Assembly: GCA_965371445.1 (NCBI GenBank)
Contig: CBDUYN010000071.1
Coordinates: forward strand, 1 to 44,992
Direction of reading: 5' to 3'
DNA from: DASWIG01 sp965371445
GTDB lineage: Bacteria; Acidobacteriota; Thermoanaerobaculia; Multivoradales; J023
Length of the DNA: 44,992 nt
Shown here one piece after another: positions 7,658-15,949 of the stretch. The position numbers and the translations under genes are program-made. Numbering within the stretch: position 1 is the first letter of the stretch; each line of letters starts with the position of its first letter. The notes under the pieces were generated by a model that had not been told where the DNA came from, did not search any database, and saw nothing but the letters and a program-made list of their open reading frames with translations.

Positions 7658-8170
7658 TTCTTGGCAGGAGCGCCAAGAAGTTGTCCGCTTGGCGGAAGTT
7701 TTTGGCAGGGGTTGCCAAAAACTTCTGCCGGCGGCGAAGGTTCTTGGCAGGGGTTGTCAGAAACTTCTGCCGGCGGCAAAAGTTTTTGGCAGGGGTTGTT
7801 GGAAACTTCTGCTGGTGCCAAGAGTTCTTGGCAGGGGTTGGCAGAAACTTCTGTTGACGTCGAAAGTCTTTGGCAGGGGGTGGCAGAAACTTTTGCCGGC
7901 GTCGAAAGTTCTTGGCAGGGGTTGCCAAGGACTTCTGCCGGCGTCAAAAGTCTTTGGCAGGGGTTGCTGGGGGGTTTCGCGCCCGGCGAAAGTTCTTGGC
8001 AGGGGTTGCCAAGAGGTTTCACGACCGGTGAAAGTTTCTGGCAGGGGTTGTCAGGACGGTTCGTGTCGGGTGAAAGTCTCTGGCGAAGGGGCCGAGGAGT
8101 TTTGGCGCGGGGTAGAGATCTGGCAGAGGGTGCCATGGCGTTGTGCGCGGGGGGAGAAGCTCTTGGCACG
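7658..8170 (+). repeat. 42-bp tandem array forming paired hairpins
   Basis: The core TTGGCAGGGGTTG recurs at exact 42-bp steps (first base at 7702, 7744, 7786, 7828, 7870, 7912, 7954, 7996, 8038 and 8080). Looser copies lie at 7661, 8120 and 8163, about 13 units in all. Each unit contains stem A (for example GTTTTTGGCA, loop GGGGT, TGCCAAAAAC) and, in the variable half, stem B (for example TTTCGC/GCGAAA or TTTCAC/GTGAAA). Stem arms change together between copies, and many changes give G-U pairs only if the plus strand is transcribed. Because 42 is a multiple of three, several frames stay open and encode 14-residue repeats on either strand. A coding role cannot be excluded but has no ribosome site or start. 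Confidence 0.85.
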
Positions 8171-8311
8171 GGTCGCCTGCAACCTCCGCGGCGACCGCGT
8201 ACGATGGACGTGCCCCATGAGCGAACGCTACGATGTCTTCCTGAGCCAGCGCAGCCTCGACCGGGCCACCGTCTTGCCACCCAGGTCGCCGAGGGCTCAA
8301 CCCCGGCTGGG

Positions 8312-8749
8312 CTACACCCCGAACTGACGCAGGTGGTGGTCCATGTGTTTCGCCCCCAGGATCCCCCACTCCGTCCGCGACAGCCGTCCGAAGACCGGAT
8401 GCGGCGCCACGGACTCGGCCGCCGCCAGCCGTTCGACGAGCTCTTCGACCGCCCGGACGTCGTCGTCCCAGGTGACGGGCTTGGTGCTCTGCATCTCGGA
8501 GACGGTTTTGACCTTCCCCTTCGGGATCGGCATCGGCAGGTGGATGACGACCCACTTGACGAGAGTCCGGGAGAGGGGACGGCTGCGGTCCCGGCTCCCG
8601 ACGTCGCCGAGGGCGACGCGGAGCTGGTCGCCCAGGTGGCAAATCATCTGGTGGGCCGTCATCGTGCCCCACAGGGGCTGACGGTCGGAGGTGACGCGGC
8701 GGAGCCGTTCCAGAAGGGCCTTTCGGTGACTTTCGACGAGCAGGCTCAT
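8312..8749 (-). CDS. DUF1569/DinB-like protein
   Basis: A 145-residue protein resembling the DUF1569 branch of the DinB/YfiT four-helix-bundle superfamily. The family marks seen are LWGTMTAHQMICHLGDQLRV near residues 26-45 (the His of the HxxxH-type metal site) and a C-terminal block LSRTEWGILGAKHMDHHLRQF with the paired His residues. Members of the superfamily bind a metal through three His, but the reaction of DUF1569 proteins is unknown. It is divergent from the respiratory operon, with 168 bp between the two starts. The ATG at 8749 has only a weak GGCGG site. Confidence 0.8.
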   Translation of the reverse strand: MSLLVESHRKALLERLRRVTSDRQPLWGTMTAHQMICHLGDQLRVALGDVGSRDRSRPLSRTLVKWVVIHLPMPIPKGKVKTVSEMQSTKPVTWDDDVRAVEELVERLAAAESVAPHPVFGRLSRTEWGILGAKHMDHHLRQFGV

Positions 8750-8772
8750 GGTGCCGCCGAGTTTACCCGATC

Positions 8773-8796
8773 AGCGGCTTCAACAGCGGCTTCAAC
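8773..8796. repeat. Tandem 12-bp direct repeat upstream of act promoter
   Basis: AGCGGCTTCAAC occurs twice head-to-tail (8773-8784, 8785-8796). Its near edge is 17 bp upstream of the -35 box of the actA promoter, a position typical of activator half-sites. It may equally serve the divergent DUF1569 gene. Confidence 0.4.
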
Positions 8797-8813
8797 GGGG
8801 GGCTTTTCCAGCC

Positions 8814-8842
8814 TTGACAGCCCCAGGAGGCGCGGCTATCCT
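8814..8842 (+). promoter_or_regulatory. Sigma70-type promoter of the act operon
   Basis: TTGACA (8814-8819) and TATCCT (8837-8842) are separated by exactly 17 bases. The expected start of transcription is near 8849, giving a leader of about 69 bases before actA. Confidence 0.7.
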
Positions 8843-8851
8843 TGCCGCGCC
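8829..8851. promoter_or_regulatory. Inverted repeat enclosing the -10 box
   Basis: GGCGCGGC (8829-8836) and GCCGCGCC (8844-8851) are perfect reverse complements flanking the seven bases TATCCTT that contain the -10 box. Such placement fits a repressor operator, or a hairpin at the transcript start. The binding protein is unknown. Confidence 0.55.
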
Positions 8852-8917
8852 AAGAGACAGCCGGGGGATCGTCATCGGGGTTCGCCCGTCCTCCCGCGGC
8901 ACAGGAGGGCGCAGCGT

Positions 8918-9565
8918 TTGCCTCAGATATTTCCTAAATGGGTCAACAAGGTCCCGCTCTACATCGCCGCCGCGGCGTCCGTCGGCGCCCTCGCGGCCGG
9001 GGCGTTCATCGCCTACTACTTCTCGCCGGAGTACACCGACGTCGGCTACCGGCCCGAGCAGCCGGTGCCGTTCAGCCACAAGCTGCACGCCGGGGAGCTC
9101 GAGATGGACTGCCGCTACTGCCACGCCCAGGTCGAGCGCGCGGCCGTCGCCTCGGTACCGCCGAGCCAGGTGTGCATGAACTGCCACTCGCTCGTCAAGC
9201 GCGACAGCCCGAAGCTTGCGGCCATCCTCGACTCGGTCACGAACGACCGTCCCATGCGCTGGGTTCGGGTCCACAAGGTCCCCGAGTACGCCTACTTCAA
9301 CCACGGGGTGCACGTGCGCGCCGGCGTCGGCTGCCAGAGCTGCCACGGCGACATCCGCTCGATGGAGGTCGTCACCCAGCAGGAGCCGCTGTCGATGGGC
9401 TGGTGCCTGGAGTGCCACCGCGACCCCGACATGCACCTGCGGCCCCATGAAGAGCTGACGAACACCACCTGGACGCCCCCCGAGGACCAGATGGCGTTCG
9501 CCAGCACCGCCAAGATCGAACGCCACATCGACCCGCCCGAGGATTGCAGCGGATGTCATCGTTAG
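8918..9565 (+). CDS. actA: Alternative complex III pentaheme cytochrome c, ActA
   Basis: A 215-residue membrane-anchored pentaheme cytochrome c. ActA is the electron-transfer subunit of alternative complex III (quinol:electron acceptor oxidoreductase), facing the periplasm. Five CxxCH motifs are visible at residues 65-69, 86-90, 139-143, 163-167 and 210-214, after a single N-terminal helix (VPLYIAAAASVGALAAGAF, 12-30) that anchors or exports it. Several extra His residues (FSHKLH, FNHGVHV) can serve as sixth ligands. The TTG at 8918 is chosen because GGAGG lies about nine bases upstream and the protein then begins like other ActA proteins (FPKWVNK). It is the first gene of the operon and overlaps actB by 13 bp. 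Confidence 0.9.
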   Translation: MPQIFPKWVNKVPLYIAAAASVGALAAGAFIAYYFSPEYTDVGYRPEQPVPFSHKLHAGELEMDCRYCHAQVERAAVASVPPSQVCMNCHSLVKRDSPKLAAILDSVTNDRPMRWVRVHKVPEYAYFNHGVHVRAGVGCQSCHGDIRSMEVVTQQEPLSMGWCLECHRDPDMHLRPHEELTNTTWTPPEDQMAFASTAKIERHIDPPEDCSGCHR

Positions 9566-12500
9566 AGCGCGAGACCCAAATTCCCCGTCCCGAACCGACG
9601 CCGCCCGCCGCCCCCTCGCCGCCGGAAGAGCGCCGCTATTGGAAGAGCGTCGAGCGCCTGCTCGACTCGCCCGCGGTGCAGGAGGCGAGCGCCGTGACGC
9701 CCGAGCTCCCCGAAGGCGCCGACGTGGCGCCCGACGAGCTCAGCCGGCGCACCATGATGGGCCTGATGGGCGCCTCTTTTGCCATGGCCGGCCTCGCCGC
9801 CTGCCGGCGTCCGGTCGAGCACATCGTGCCCTACGTCAAGGGACCCGAGACGGTGATCCCCGGCGTCCCCAAGCACTTCGCCACGACGCTGCCCTTCGGC
9901 ACCGACGCCTACGGCGTGGTCGTCGAGAGCCACGAGGGCCGTCCGACGAAGATCGAGGGCAACGAGAGCCATCCGTCGTCCCAAGGCGCAGCCAGCGTCT
10001 GGACCCAGGCCGAGGTCCTGAACCTCTACGACCCGGACCGGTCGACCCATCCGCGTCACCGCGGCGGCAAGGACGACGGCCACGGCGAAGGCACAGGCCA
10101 CGGCAGGGCCGCCTGGGAGGACTTCGAGTCCTTCTGGCAGGCCCACGCCGCCGAGCTCGGCGACGGCTCGTCGCTCGCCGTCGTCTCGAGCGCCTACTCC
10201 TCGCCGACGCTGGCGCGCCTGCGCTTGGCGTTCGAGGCCCGCTTCCCGGCGGCTCGCTGGGTGGTCCACGAGGGCGCGGGCGACGGCAACGTCTTCGCCG
10301 GAGTGGAGCTGGCCACTACTAGCGCTCTGCGTCCGGTCTACCACCTCGGCGAGGCGAAGACGATTCTGGCGCTCGACTCCGACCTCCTGCACACCGAATC
10401 GGAGAGCGTGCGCCACGCGCGCGAATTCGCCGCCGGACGCCGCGTCACCTCGACCCGGGATGAGATGAACCGGCTCTACGCCGTCGAGTCGACCCTGACC
10501 CTGACGGGCGCCCAGGCCGACCACCGCCTGCGCCTGCGCAGCGACGCCGTCGCCGGCTTCGCCGCCGCCCTGGCCGGCGAGCTCGGCGTCGCGGCACCGT
10601 CCGCCGAAGCGCCCGCGGGGACCCAGGAGAAGCTTCGCCTCCTCGCCGAGGACCTGCGCCGGGCGGGCTCGGCCGCGCTCGTCGTCGCCGGCCGCCGGCA
10701 GCCGGCCGAGGTCCACGCCCTGGCGCTCGCCATGAACCAGGCCCTGGGCTCGCTCGGCACGACCGTGACGCTCCACGAGCTCACCGATGCCGGCTACGGC
10801 CGTCCGCGGGAGCTCGCCGAGCTTGCCGACGCGATCGGCGCGGGCGAGGTCACGTCCGTCGTCGTCCTCGGCGGCAACCCGGCCTACGACGCGCCCGCCG
10901 ACGTCAAGTTCGGCGAAGCGCTCGCCAAGGCGGCGCACAGCGTCCACCTCTCGACCCACTTCGACGAGACCTCGCACCTCGCCGAGTGGCACCTGCCGGG
11001 GACCCACTTCCTGGAGGCCTGGGGCGACGCCCGTGCCGCCGACGGCACGCTCTCGGTCGTCCAGCCGCTCGTCGCGCCGCTTTTCGGCGGCCGGAGCGCC
11101 GTCGAGATCGTCGCTCTCCTCGCCTCCGACGCCCACACGAGCGGCTACGGGCTGGTGCGCGAGACCTGGAACGATGTGCTCGGTGCGGACCGGGACCTCT
11201 TCGAGAGGTCCTGGCGGCGGGTGCTCCACGACGGCGTCCATGACGGCAGTGCTTCCGAGGGTGCCGCGGCGAGCGTCGGCGACGTCTCGGGCTTGGCCGT
11301 CGCGGCAGCCGGCGAAGGCATGGAGGTGACCTTCCACGTCTGCCCGGCGAGCTGGGACGGACGCTACGCCAACAACGCCTGGCTCCAGGAGCTGCCCGAC
11401 CCGATCACCAAGATCACCTGGGACAACGCGATCGCCATCAGCCGGGCGACGGCGCACGAGCTCGACGTCAAGACCGGCGACAAGCTCCTCTTGAACAACG
11501 GCGGCCAAAAAGTCGAGGCGCCGGTCTTTATCCTGCCAGGCCAGGCCGACGGCTCTCTCGCGCTCTTCCTCGGCTACGGCCGCACATCGGCCGGCCGTGC
11601 CGGCGACGGCGTCGGTTACTCGGCCTACCGGGCGCAGACCTCGTCGAACCCCTGGTTCGCCGCCGTTCGCGCCAAGAAGCCTGAGAAGCGCGACCGCCAC
11701 GAATTCTCGCAGACCCAGGAGCACTGGGAGATGGCGGGCCGCCACCACGTCCGCGAGGCGAGCCTCGAGGAGTACCGCCACGAGAGCGACTTCGCCGCCG
11801 GCCACCACGGACGGATGAAGAAAGAGAAGGCCTACCAGCTCTTCGACTACCACTCCTATGACGAGGGGTACCAGTGGGGCATGACGATCGACCTCAATGC
11901 CTGCACGGGTTGTAACGCCTGCATCGTCGCCTGCCAGAGTGAGAACAACATTCCGGTGGTGGGGAAAGAGCAGGTGTCGCGCGGCCGCGAGATGCACTGG
12001 GTGCGCCTCGACCGCTACTTCACCGGCCACGGCGAGCACGAGGACGTCTTGGAAGACCCCGAGGTCGTCTTCCAGCCGGTACCCTGCATGCACTGCGAGA
12101 ACGCCCCCTGCGAGCAGGTCTGCCCGGTGGCGGCGACGGTGCACGACGAAGAAGGCATGAACGCCATGGTCTACAACCGCTGCATCGGGACACGCTACTG
12201 CTCGAACAACTGTCCCTACAAGGTGCGGCGCTTCAACTTCTTCAACTACACGAAGGACACGCCGGAGCTGGTGAAGATGGCCCAGAACCCGGACGTGACC
12301 GTTCGCTCGCGCGGCGTCATGGAGAAGTGCTCCTTTTGCCTGCAGCGCGTCAGCGAGGCGAAGATCGCGGCCAAGGCCGACGGCTACCGCGAGGTGCGCG
12401 ACGGCGAGATCAAGACCGCCTGCGAGCAGACCTGCCCGACCCAGGCGATCACTTTTGGCCGGATCAACGACGAGAACAGCCGGGTGGCGAAGCTGAAGGC

Positions 12501-12636
12501 GAACGAGCGCAACTACGTGCTGCTCGACGAGCTCAACAACCGTCCGCGGGTCTCCTACCTGGCGAAGCTTCGCAACCCGAACCCGGCATGGCCGAAAGCG
12601 GCGGGCGCCGCGGCCGCTGAAGGAGAGCACGCTTGA
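9553..12636 (+). CDS. actB: Alternative complex III subunit ActB (molybdopterin-like plus Fe-S)
   Basis: A 1,027-residue periplasmic subunit joining a molybdopterin-oxidoreductase-like domain (which in ActB carries no cofactor) to a four-cluster ferredoxin domain. A Tat-like signal lies at residues 64-84 (SRRTMMGLMGASFAMAGL), preceded by a long Pro-rich extension. The ferredoxin part begins near residue 784 with CTGCNACIVAC and continues with CMHCENAPCEQVCP, CIGTRYCSNNCP, CSFC and CEQTCP. These are the four Cys groups expected for three 4Fe-4S and one 3Fe-4S cluster. The ATG at 9553 lies inside the end of actA, so translation is probably coupled; an in-frame TTG at 9544 is an alternative. The gene ends in TTGA overlap with the next cytochrome gene. 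In canonical clusters actC follows; here it does not. Confidence 0.9.
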   Translation: MSSLERETQIPRPEPTPPAAPSPPEERRYWKSVERLLDSPAVQEASAVTPELPEGADVAPDELSRRTMMGLMGASFAMAGLAACRRPVEHIVPYVKGPETVIPGVPKHFATTLPFGTDAYGVVVESHEGRPTKIEGNESHPSSQGAASVWTQAEVLNLYDPDRSTHPRHRGGKDDGHGEGTGHGRAAWEDFESFWQAHAAELGDGSSLAVVSSAYSSPTLARLRLAFEARFPAARWVVHEGAGDGNVFAGVELATTSALRPVYHLGEAKTILALDSDLLHTESESVRHAREFAAGRRVTSTRDEMNRLYAVESTLTLTGAQADHRLRLRSDAVAGFAAALAGELGVAAPSAEAPAGTQEKLRLLAEDLRRAGSAALVVAGRRQPAEVHALALAMNQALGSLGTTVTLHELTDAGYGRPRELAELADAIGAGEVTSVVVLGGNPAYDAPADVKFGEALAKAAHSVHLSTHFDETSHLAEWHLPGTHFLEAWGDARAADGTLSVVQPLVAPLFGGRSAVEIVALLASDAHTSGYGLVRETWNDVLGADRDLFERSWRRVLHDGVHDGSASEGAAASVGDVSGLAVAAAGEGMEVTFHVCPASWDGRYANNAWLQELPDPITKITWDNAIAISRATAHELDVKTGDKLLLNNGGQKVEAPVFILPGQADGSLALFLGYGRTSAGRAGDGVGYSAYRAQTSSNPWFAAVRAKKPEKRDRHEFSQTQEHWEMAGRHHVREASLEEYRHESDFAAGHHGRMKKEKAYQLFDYHSYDEGYQWGMTIDLNACTGCNACIVACQSENNIPVVGKEQVSRGREMHWVRLDRYFTGHGEHEDVLEDPEVVFQPVPCMHCENAPCEQVCPVAATVHDEEGMNAMVYNRCIGTRYCSNNCPYKVRRFNFFNYTKDTPELVKMAQNPDVTVRSRGVMEKCSFCLQRVSEAKIAAKADGYREVRDGEIKTACEQTCPTQAITFGRINDENSRVAKLKANERNYVLLDELNNRPRVSYLAKLRNPNPAWPKAAGAAAAEGEHA

Positions 12637-13187
12637 GAAAGAAGAGCTTTCGATGGGCCGGCCTCCTGCTGGCGTTCTTCTGCCTCGGAGGGTGCCTGCG
12701 CGGCTCGACGTCGTCGCGTCCGCCGATCCATCCCAACCCCAACATGGACCACCAGCCCAAGTACCGGGCGCAGGCCGAGAGCGCTTTTTTCTACGACGGC
12801 GCCACGATGCGCCTGCCGGTCGAGGGCACCGTCGCCCGCGGCGAGCTTTTTGAGGACACCGCGCTCTACGAGGGCAAGGACGAGGCGGGCGAATTCGTCA
12901 CGGCGATCCCTGTCGAGGTCGACGTCGAGCGTGGGCAGAAGCGTTTCGAGATCTACTGCACGCCGTGCCACGGCACGAACGGCAACGGCAAGGGCGTCTT
13001 GTGGGAACGGGCACAGATCGAGTCGCGGGACCTGCACGAGCAGCGTCTCGTCGAGATGAGCGACGGTGAGATGTTCGACGTCGTCACCAACGGCCTGGGC
13101 CTCATGCAAGGCTACCGCTATCCCATCCCGGCAGAGGATCGCTGGGCGATCATCGCCTACGTCCGGAAGCTGCAGAACGGGTCGTAA
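12633..13187 (+). CDS. Monoheme cytochrome c lipoprotein (ActE-like)
   Basis: A 184-residue monoheme cytochrome c with a lipoprotein signal (LGGC lipobox, Cys 21). It should be tethered to the outer face of the inner membrane (or to the outer membrane) by lipid. The single CTPCH is at residues 109-113, followed by GTNGNGKG, and the likely axial Met lies in GLGLMQGYRYPI. Size, lipobox and position after actB match the ActE subunit of alternative complex III, so I call it ActE-like. The start is TTG at 12633, overlapping the actB stop by four bases, with AGGAG eight bases upstream. It should receive electrons from the ActA/ActB module. Confidence 0.8.
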   Translation: MRKKSFRWAGLLLAFFCLGGCLRGSTSSRPPIHPNPNMDHQPKYRAQAESAFFYDGATMRLPVEGTVARGELFEDTALYEGKDEAGEFVTAIPVEVDVERGQKRFEIYCTPCHGTNGNGKGVLWERAQIESRDLHEQRLVEMSDGEMFDVVTNGLGLMQGYRYPIPAEDRWAIIAYVRKLQNGS

Positions 13188-13226
13188 GGACCCGCGACGT
13201 TCGAGACCAAAGATCCAGGAGTCTCC

Positions 13227-15161
13227 TTGAGCCAGAAAAAACCCCCAATCTTTCTGATCTTAATCGGTGTCCTGGCGCTCGCCGCGTTCGCCGTCGGCGC
13301 CTTTCGGCTCGCCGTCACCATCGATCAGAAGATTTCCTATAAGTCCCCGATCCAGCGCACGGCCGAGACCGAGGCCTGGACGCCGCGCCAGCAGGCCCTG
13401 GAAGACGAGGCCGCGGCCCAGGCCGAGGCGGACCGCACCCGCCCCTACGAGGAAGAGGAGTACCGGGAGATCCCGCGCATCGGCAGCCGCACGGCGATCT
13501 GGATGGTAGCCCAGCTCCACCTCCTCTTCGCCGCTTTCGTGCTCGCGGTGCCGATGTTCGCCGTCGTCATCGAATGGATCGGCTTGAAGACGGGCGACAA
13601 GCGCTACGACGCGCTGGCCTACGAGTTCACCAAGCTCCTCTCGGTCTCGTTCACGCTGACCGCGACTTTTGGAGCGGGCCTCACCTTCATGCTGATCGCG
13701 CTCTATCCGAAGTTCACGAACTACCTGATGCACGTCTTCTCGCCGACGTTCCTGCCTTACGTGCTGCTTTTCTTCGCCGAGGCGGGCTTCCTCTACACGT
13801 ACTACTACGGCTGGGGCAAGTTCGGACCGAAGCTGCATCTCTTCCTGGGCGTCATGCTCAACGTCGTCGGTACGGGCATCATGTTCATCGCCAACGCCTG
13901 GTTGACCTTCATGATGACCCCCAAGGGGGTCTCGGAGTCGGGGGCGTTGATCTCGACCTGGGAGGCGGTGACCAACTACACCTGGATGCCGATCAACATT
14001 CACCGCACCATCGCCAACGTCGCCTTTGGCGGCTCGGTGGCCGCCGCCTACGCCGCCTACCAGTTCCTGAAGTCGCGCACCGACGCCGAACGCGCGCACT
14101 ACGACTGGATGGGCTACATCGGCAACTTCGTGGCGATCTGCGGCCTCCTGCCGCTGCCCTTCGCGGGCTACTATCTGGCGGCTGAGATCTACGATTTTAA
14201 TCAGACCATGGGCACGACGATGATGGGCGGCGCGTTTTCGTGGCTCTTCATGATCCAGGCGGTCTTGATCGGCAACATTTTCCTCTTTGCCAACTGGTAC
14301 CTGTGGCTCGGTATGGAACGTATTCCGGGCTCGGAGCGGTTCCGCTTCGCCATCAAGTACCTGCTCATCGTGATCACGCTCTGCTTCGCGGTCTGGGCGA
14401 CGCCGCGCTCGATCATGTCGACGGTCGAGGAGGTCCAGGCGATGGGCGGCTCGTCGCATCCGATGCTCGGCTACCTGGGCGTGATGTCGGCCAAGAACAC
14501 CGCGGTCAACATCCTGATCCTGACGACCTTCATCAGCTTCCTGCTCTACCGGCGTAGCGGCGCCATGCCGACCGTGCCGTGGGCCAAGATCGGCAACCGG
14601 ATCCAGTTCGCGATTTTCGCGGCGGCGGCTTCGACCGTGATCTTCTACGGCGTCTACGGCTACTTCGTCGAGGCCAAGGTGCGGATCAAGTTCTCGGTCC
14701 CGCAGGTGCTGTCGGTTCTCGCCGCCATGATCCTGGTGACCATCATCGACATCTTCATGATGTGGGGAGCGAAGAAAACGGAGACCGACTGGGGCAAGAT
14801 CAGCCCACTGTCGCAATACCTGTTGATCAGTCTGGCGGTGTCGTTCACGTGGCTGATGGGCCTCATGGGCTACGTCCGTTCGGGCCTGCGCCAGCACTGG
14901 CACGTCTACGGCATCATCCGCGACACCTCCGCCGGCGCCTTTACGCCGACCCTGGGCTACGCCACGAAGGTGGTGTCGGTGACGGTGCTGATCTTTTTCG
15001 CCCTGATCGGCTTCGTCTTCTGGCTGGCGGGCCTGACGGGCAAGAAGTCGCACGGTGAGGAGTCGGAGGCGGTGACGGCGGGCGGCGGCGAAGGCGGCGC
15101 CCTGCCCGAGCCGGCGGGTGCCGTCGCCTACGCGGACCGCAGCGGTACGGAGGATCTTTGA
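13227..15161 (+). CDS. Cytochrome bd subunit I-like membrane protein
   Basis: A 644-residue protein with about 14 membrane helices; E. coli CydA has nine. Helices 2-8 read like CydA. Aligned by eye, His98 (AQLHLLF), Glu185 (FFAEAGF), His259 (NIHRT) and Met342 (LFMIQ) fall at the places of E. coli His19, Glu107, His186 and Met393. The places of Glu99, Arg391, Glu445 and the GRQPW motif are occupied by Pro, Leu, Trp and unrelated residues, and the long Q-loop is absent. It may therefore bind heme b558-like groups yet not reduce oxygen. The position where ActC would sit suggests it is the membrane subunit handling quinol or passing electrons to the cytochromes c. The TTG start at 13227 has AGGAG upstream. 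The C-terminal tail after the last helix is Gly/Glu/Ala-rich and cytoplasmic or periplasmic. A genuine but divergent oxidase is the alternative. Confidence 0.8.
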   Translation: MSQKKPPIFLILIGVLALAAFAVGAFRLAVTIDQKISYKSPIQRTAETEAWTPRQQALEDEAAAQAEADRTRPYEEEEYREIPRIGSRTAIWMVAQLHLLFAAFVLAVPMFAVVIEWIGLKTGDKRYDALAYEFTKLLSVSFTLTATFGAGLTFMLIALYPKFTNYLMHVFSPTFLPYVLLFFAEAGFLYTYYYGWGKFGPKLHLFLGVMLNVVGTGIMFIANAWLTFMMTPKGVSESGALISTWEAVTNYTWMPINIHRTIANVAFGGSVAAAYAAYQFLKSRTDAERAHYDWMGYIGNFVAICGLLPLPFAGYYLAAEIYDFNQTMGTTMMGGAFSWLFMIQAVLIGNIFLFANWYLWLGMERIPGSERFRFAIKYLLIVITLCFAVWATPRSIMSTVEEVQAMGGSSHPMLGYLGVMSAKNTAVNILILTTFISFLLYRRSGAMPTVPWAKIGNRIQFAIFAAAASTVIFYGVYGYFVEAKVRIKFSVPQVLSVLAAMILVTIIDIFMMWGAKKTETDWGKISPLSQYLLISLAVSFTWLMGLMGYVRSGLRQHWHVYGIIRDTSAGAFTPTLGYATKVVSVTVLIFFALIGFVFWLAGLTGKKSHGEESEAVTAGGGEGGALPEPAGAVAYADRSGTEDL

Positions 15162-15163
15162 GC

Positions 15164-15949
15164 ATGGCCAAGGTACCGGTCACCCTGCAGCTCGTCGTCT
15201 TGACCCTGGGTCTGACGGCGTTCTACACCATGGTCGGCCAGACCGTGCCCCAAAAGGAGGTCCATCCGCCGGAGGTCATCGAGATCGCCCAGGACGTCTC
15301 GCCCGCCGAGATGGCCGAGATCGGCAAGGGCATCTTCGAAGGCAAGGGGATCTGCAACACCTGCCACACGATCGGCAAGTCGGGCGCCCTGCGCTACCCC
15401 GACCTCGACGAGATCGCCACCCGCGCCGCGACGCGCATCCCCGGCTACAGCGCCCTCGACTATTTCGCGGAGACTTTTTACGAGCCCGACGTCTTCATCG
15501 TCGACGGCTTCGCCGAGGGCATGCCGGCGATCAACAAACCGCCGATCGGATTGACCGACGGCGAGATCCTGACCGTCATCACCTACCTCCAGACGTTGGG
15601 CGGTTCGGCCTCGGTCACCATGGACACGAAGCACGCCTACAACGGCGGCACGCTCTCGAGCGCGGGCGGCGGCGGGGAGGGCGAAGCCGTGGCCGACGCC
15701 GGCGCGGGCGAGGCGGCGGCGGGTGAGGGCGGTTTGCTGGCGAGCCGCGGTTGCACCGAATGCCACGCCGCGGCGGCGGACGGCGACACCTCGAAGGGAG
15801 CGGCCTTGCCCGACATCGGCACGCGGCTTGACCGCGACCGGCTGGCCGCCGGGGTGATCTACCATTCGGGCGACGCCATCGGCCAGGTGACCCAAGACGA
15901 CATCAAGGCCCTGGTGGCCGCCATGACCGAGTTGAGAGGCGAAGGATGA
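15164..15949 (+). CDS. Diheme cytochrome c, membrane-anchored
   Basis: A diheme cytochrome c of 261 residues with an N-terminal helix (VTLQLVVLTLGLTAFYTMVG) acting as anchor or signal. The first heme domain has CNTCH at residues 64-68 with a probable Met ligand in EGMPAINKPP. After a Gly/Glu/Ala linker, the second has CTECH at 197-201 but is short and its sixth ligand is unclear (possibly His in IYHSGDAI). The ATG at 15164 lies ten bases after GGAGG; a TTG at 15158 overlapping the previous stop is an alternative. It belongs to the act operon and should relay electrons on the periplasmic side. The stop overlaps the next start (ATGA). Confidence 0.8.
   Translation: MAKVPVTLQLVVLTLGLTAFYTMVGQTVPQKEVHPPEVIEIAQDVSPAEMAEIGKGIFEGKGICNTCHTIGKSGALRYPDLDEIATRAATRIPGYSALDYFAETFYEPDVFIVDGFAEGMPAINKPPIGLTDGEILTVITYLQTLGGSASVTMDTKHAYNGGTLSSAGGGGEGEAVADAGAGEAAAGEGGLLASRGCTECHAAAADGDTSKGAALPDIGTRLDRDRLAAGVIYHSGDAIGQVTQDDIKALVAAMTELRGEG

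Noticed and set aside
7658..8170. CRISPR array
   Set aside because: Units are contiguous with no unique spacers: the variable half is itself a degenerate copy of the same sequence and forms a hairpin. No cas genes were seen.
7421..8917. Long plus-strand open frame continuous with actA
   Set aside because: It stays open because the 42-bp repeats are a multiple of three and the DNA is GC-rich; it runs antisense through the DUF1569 gene. The true actA start is the TTG at 8918 with its own GGAGG and promoter.
9562..12630. 1,022-residue minus-strand open frame opposite actB
   Set aside because: A shadow frame of GC-rich coding DNA; it reads as Val/Ala/Arg/Gly-rich low-complexity sequence with no domain or ribosome site. 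The plus strand is unmistakably actB.
13260..15053. 597-residue minus-strand frame opposite the CydA-like gene
   Set aside because: Arg/Asp/Glu/His-rich shadow translation without motifs; the plus strand has clear membrane helices and family motifs.
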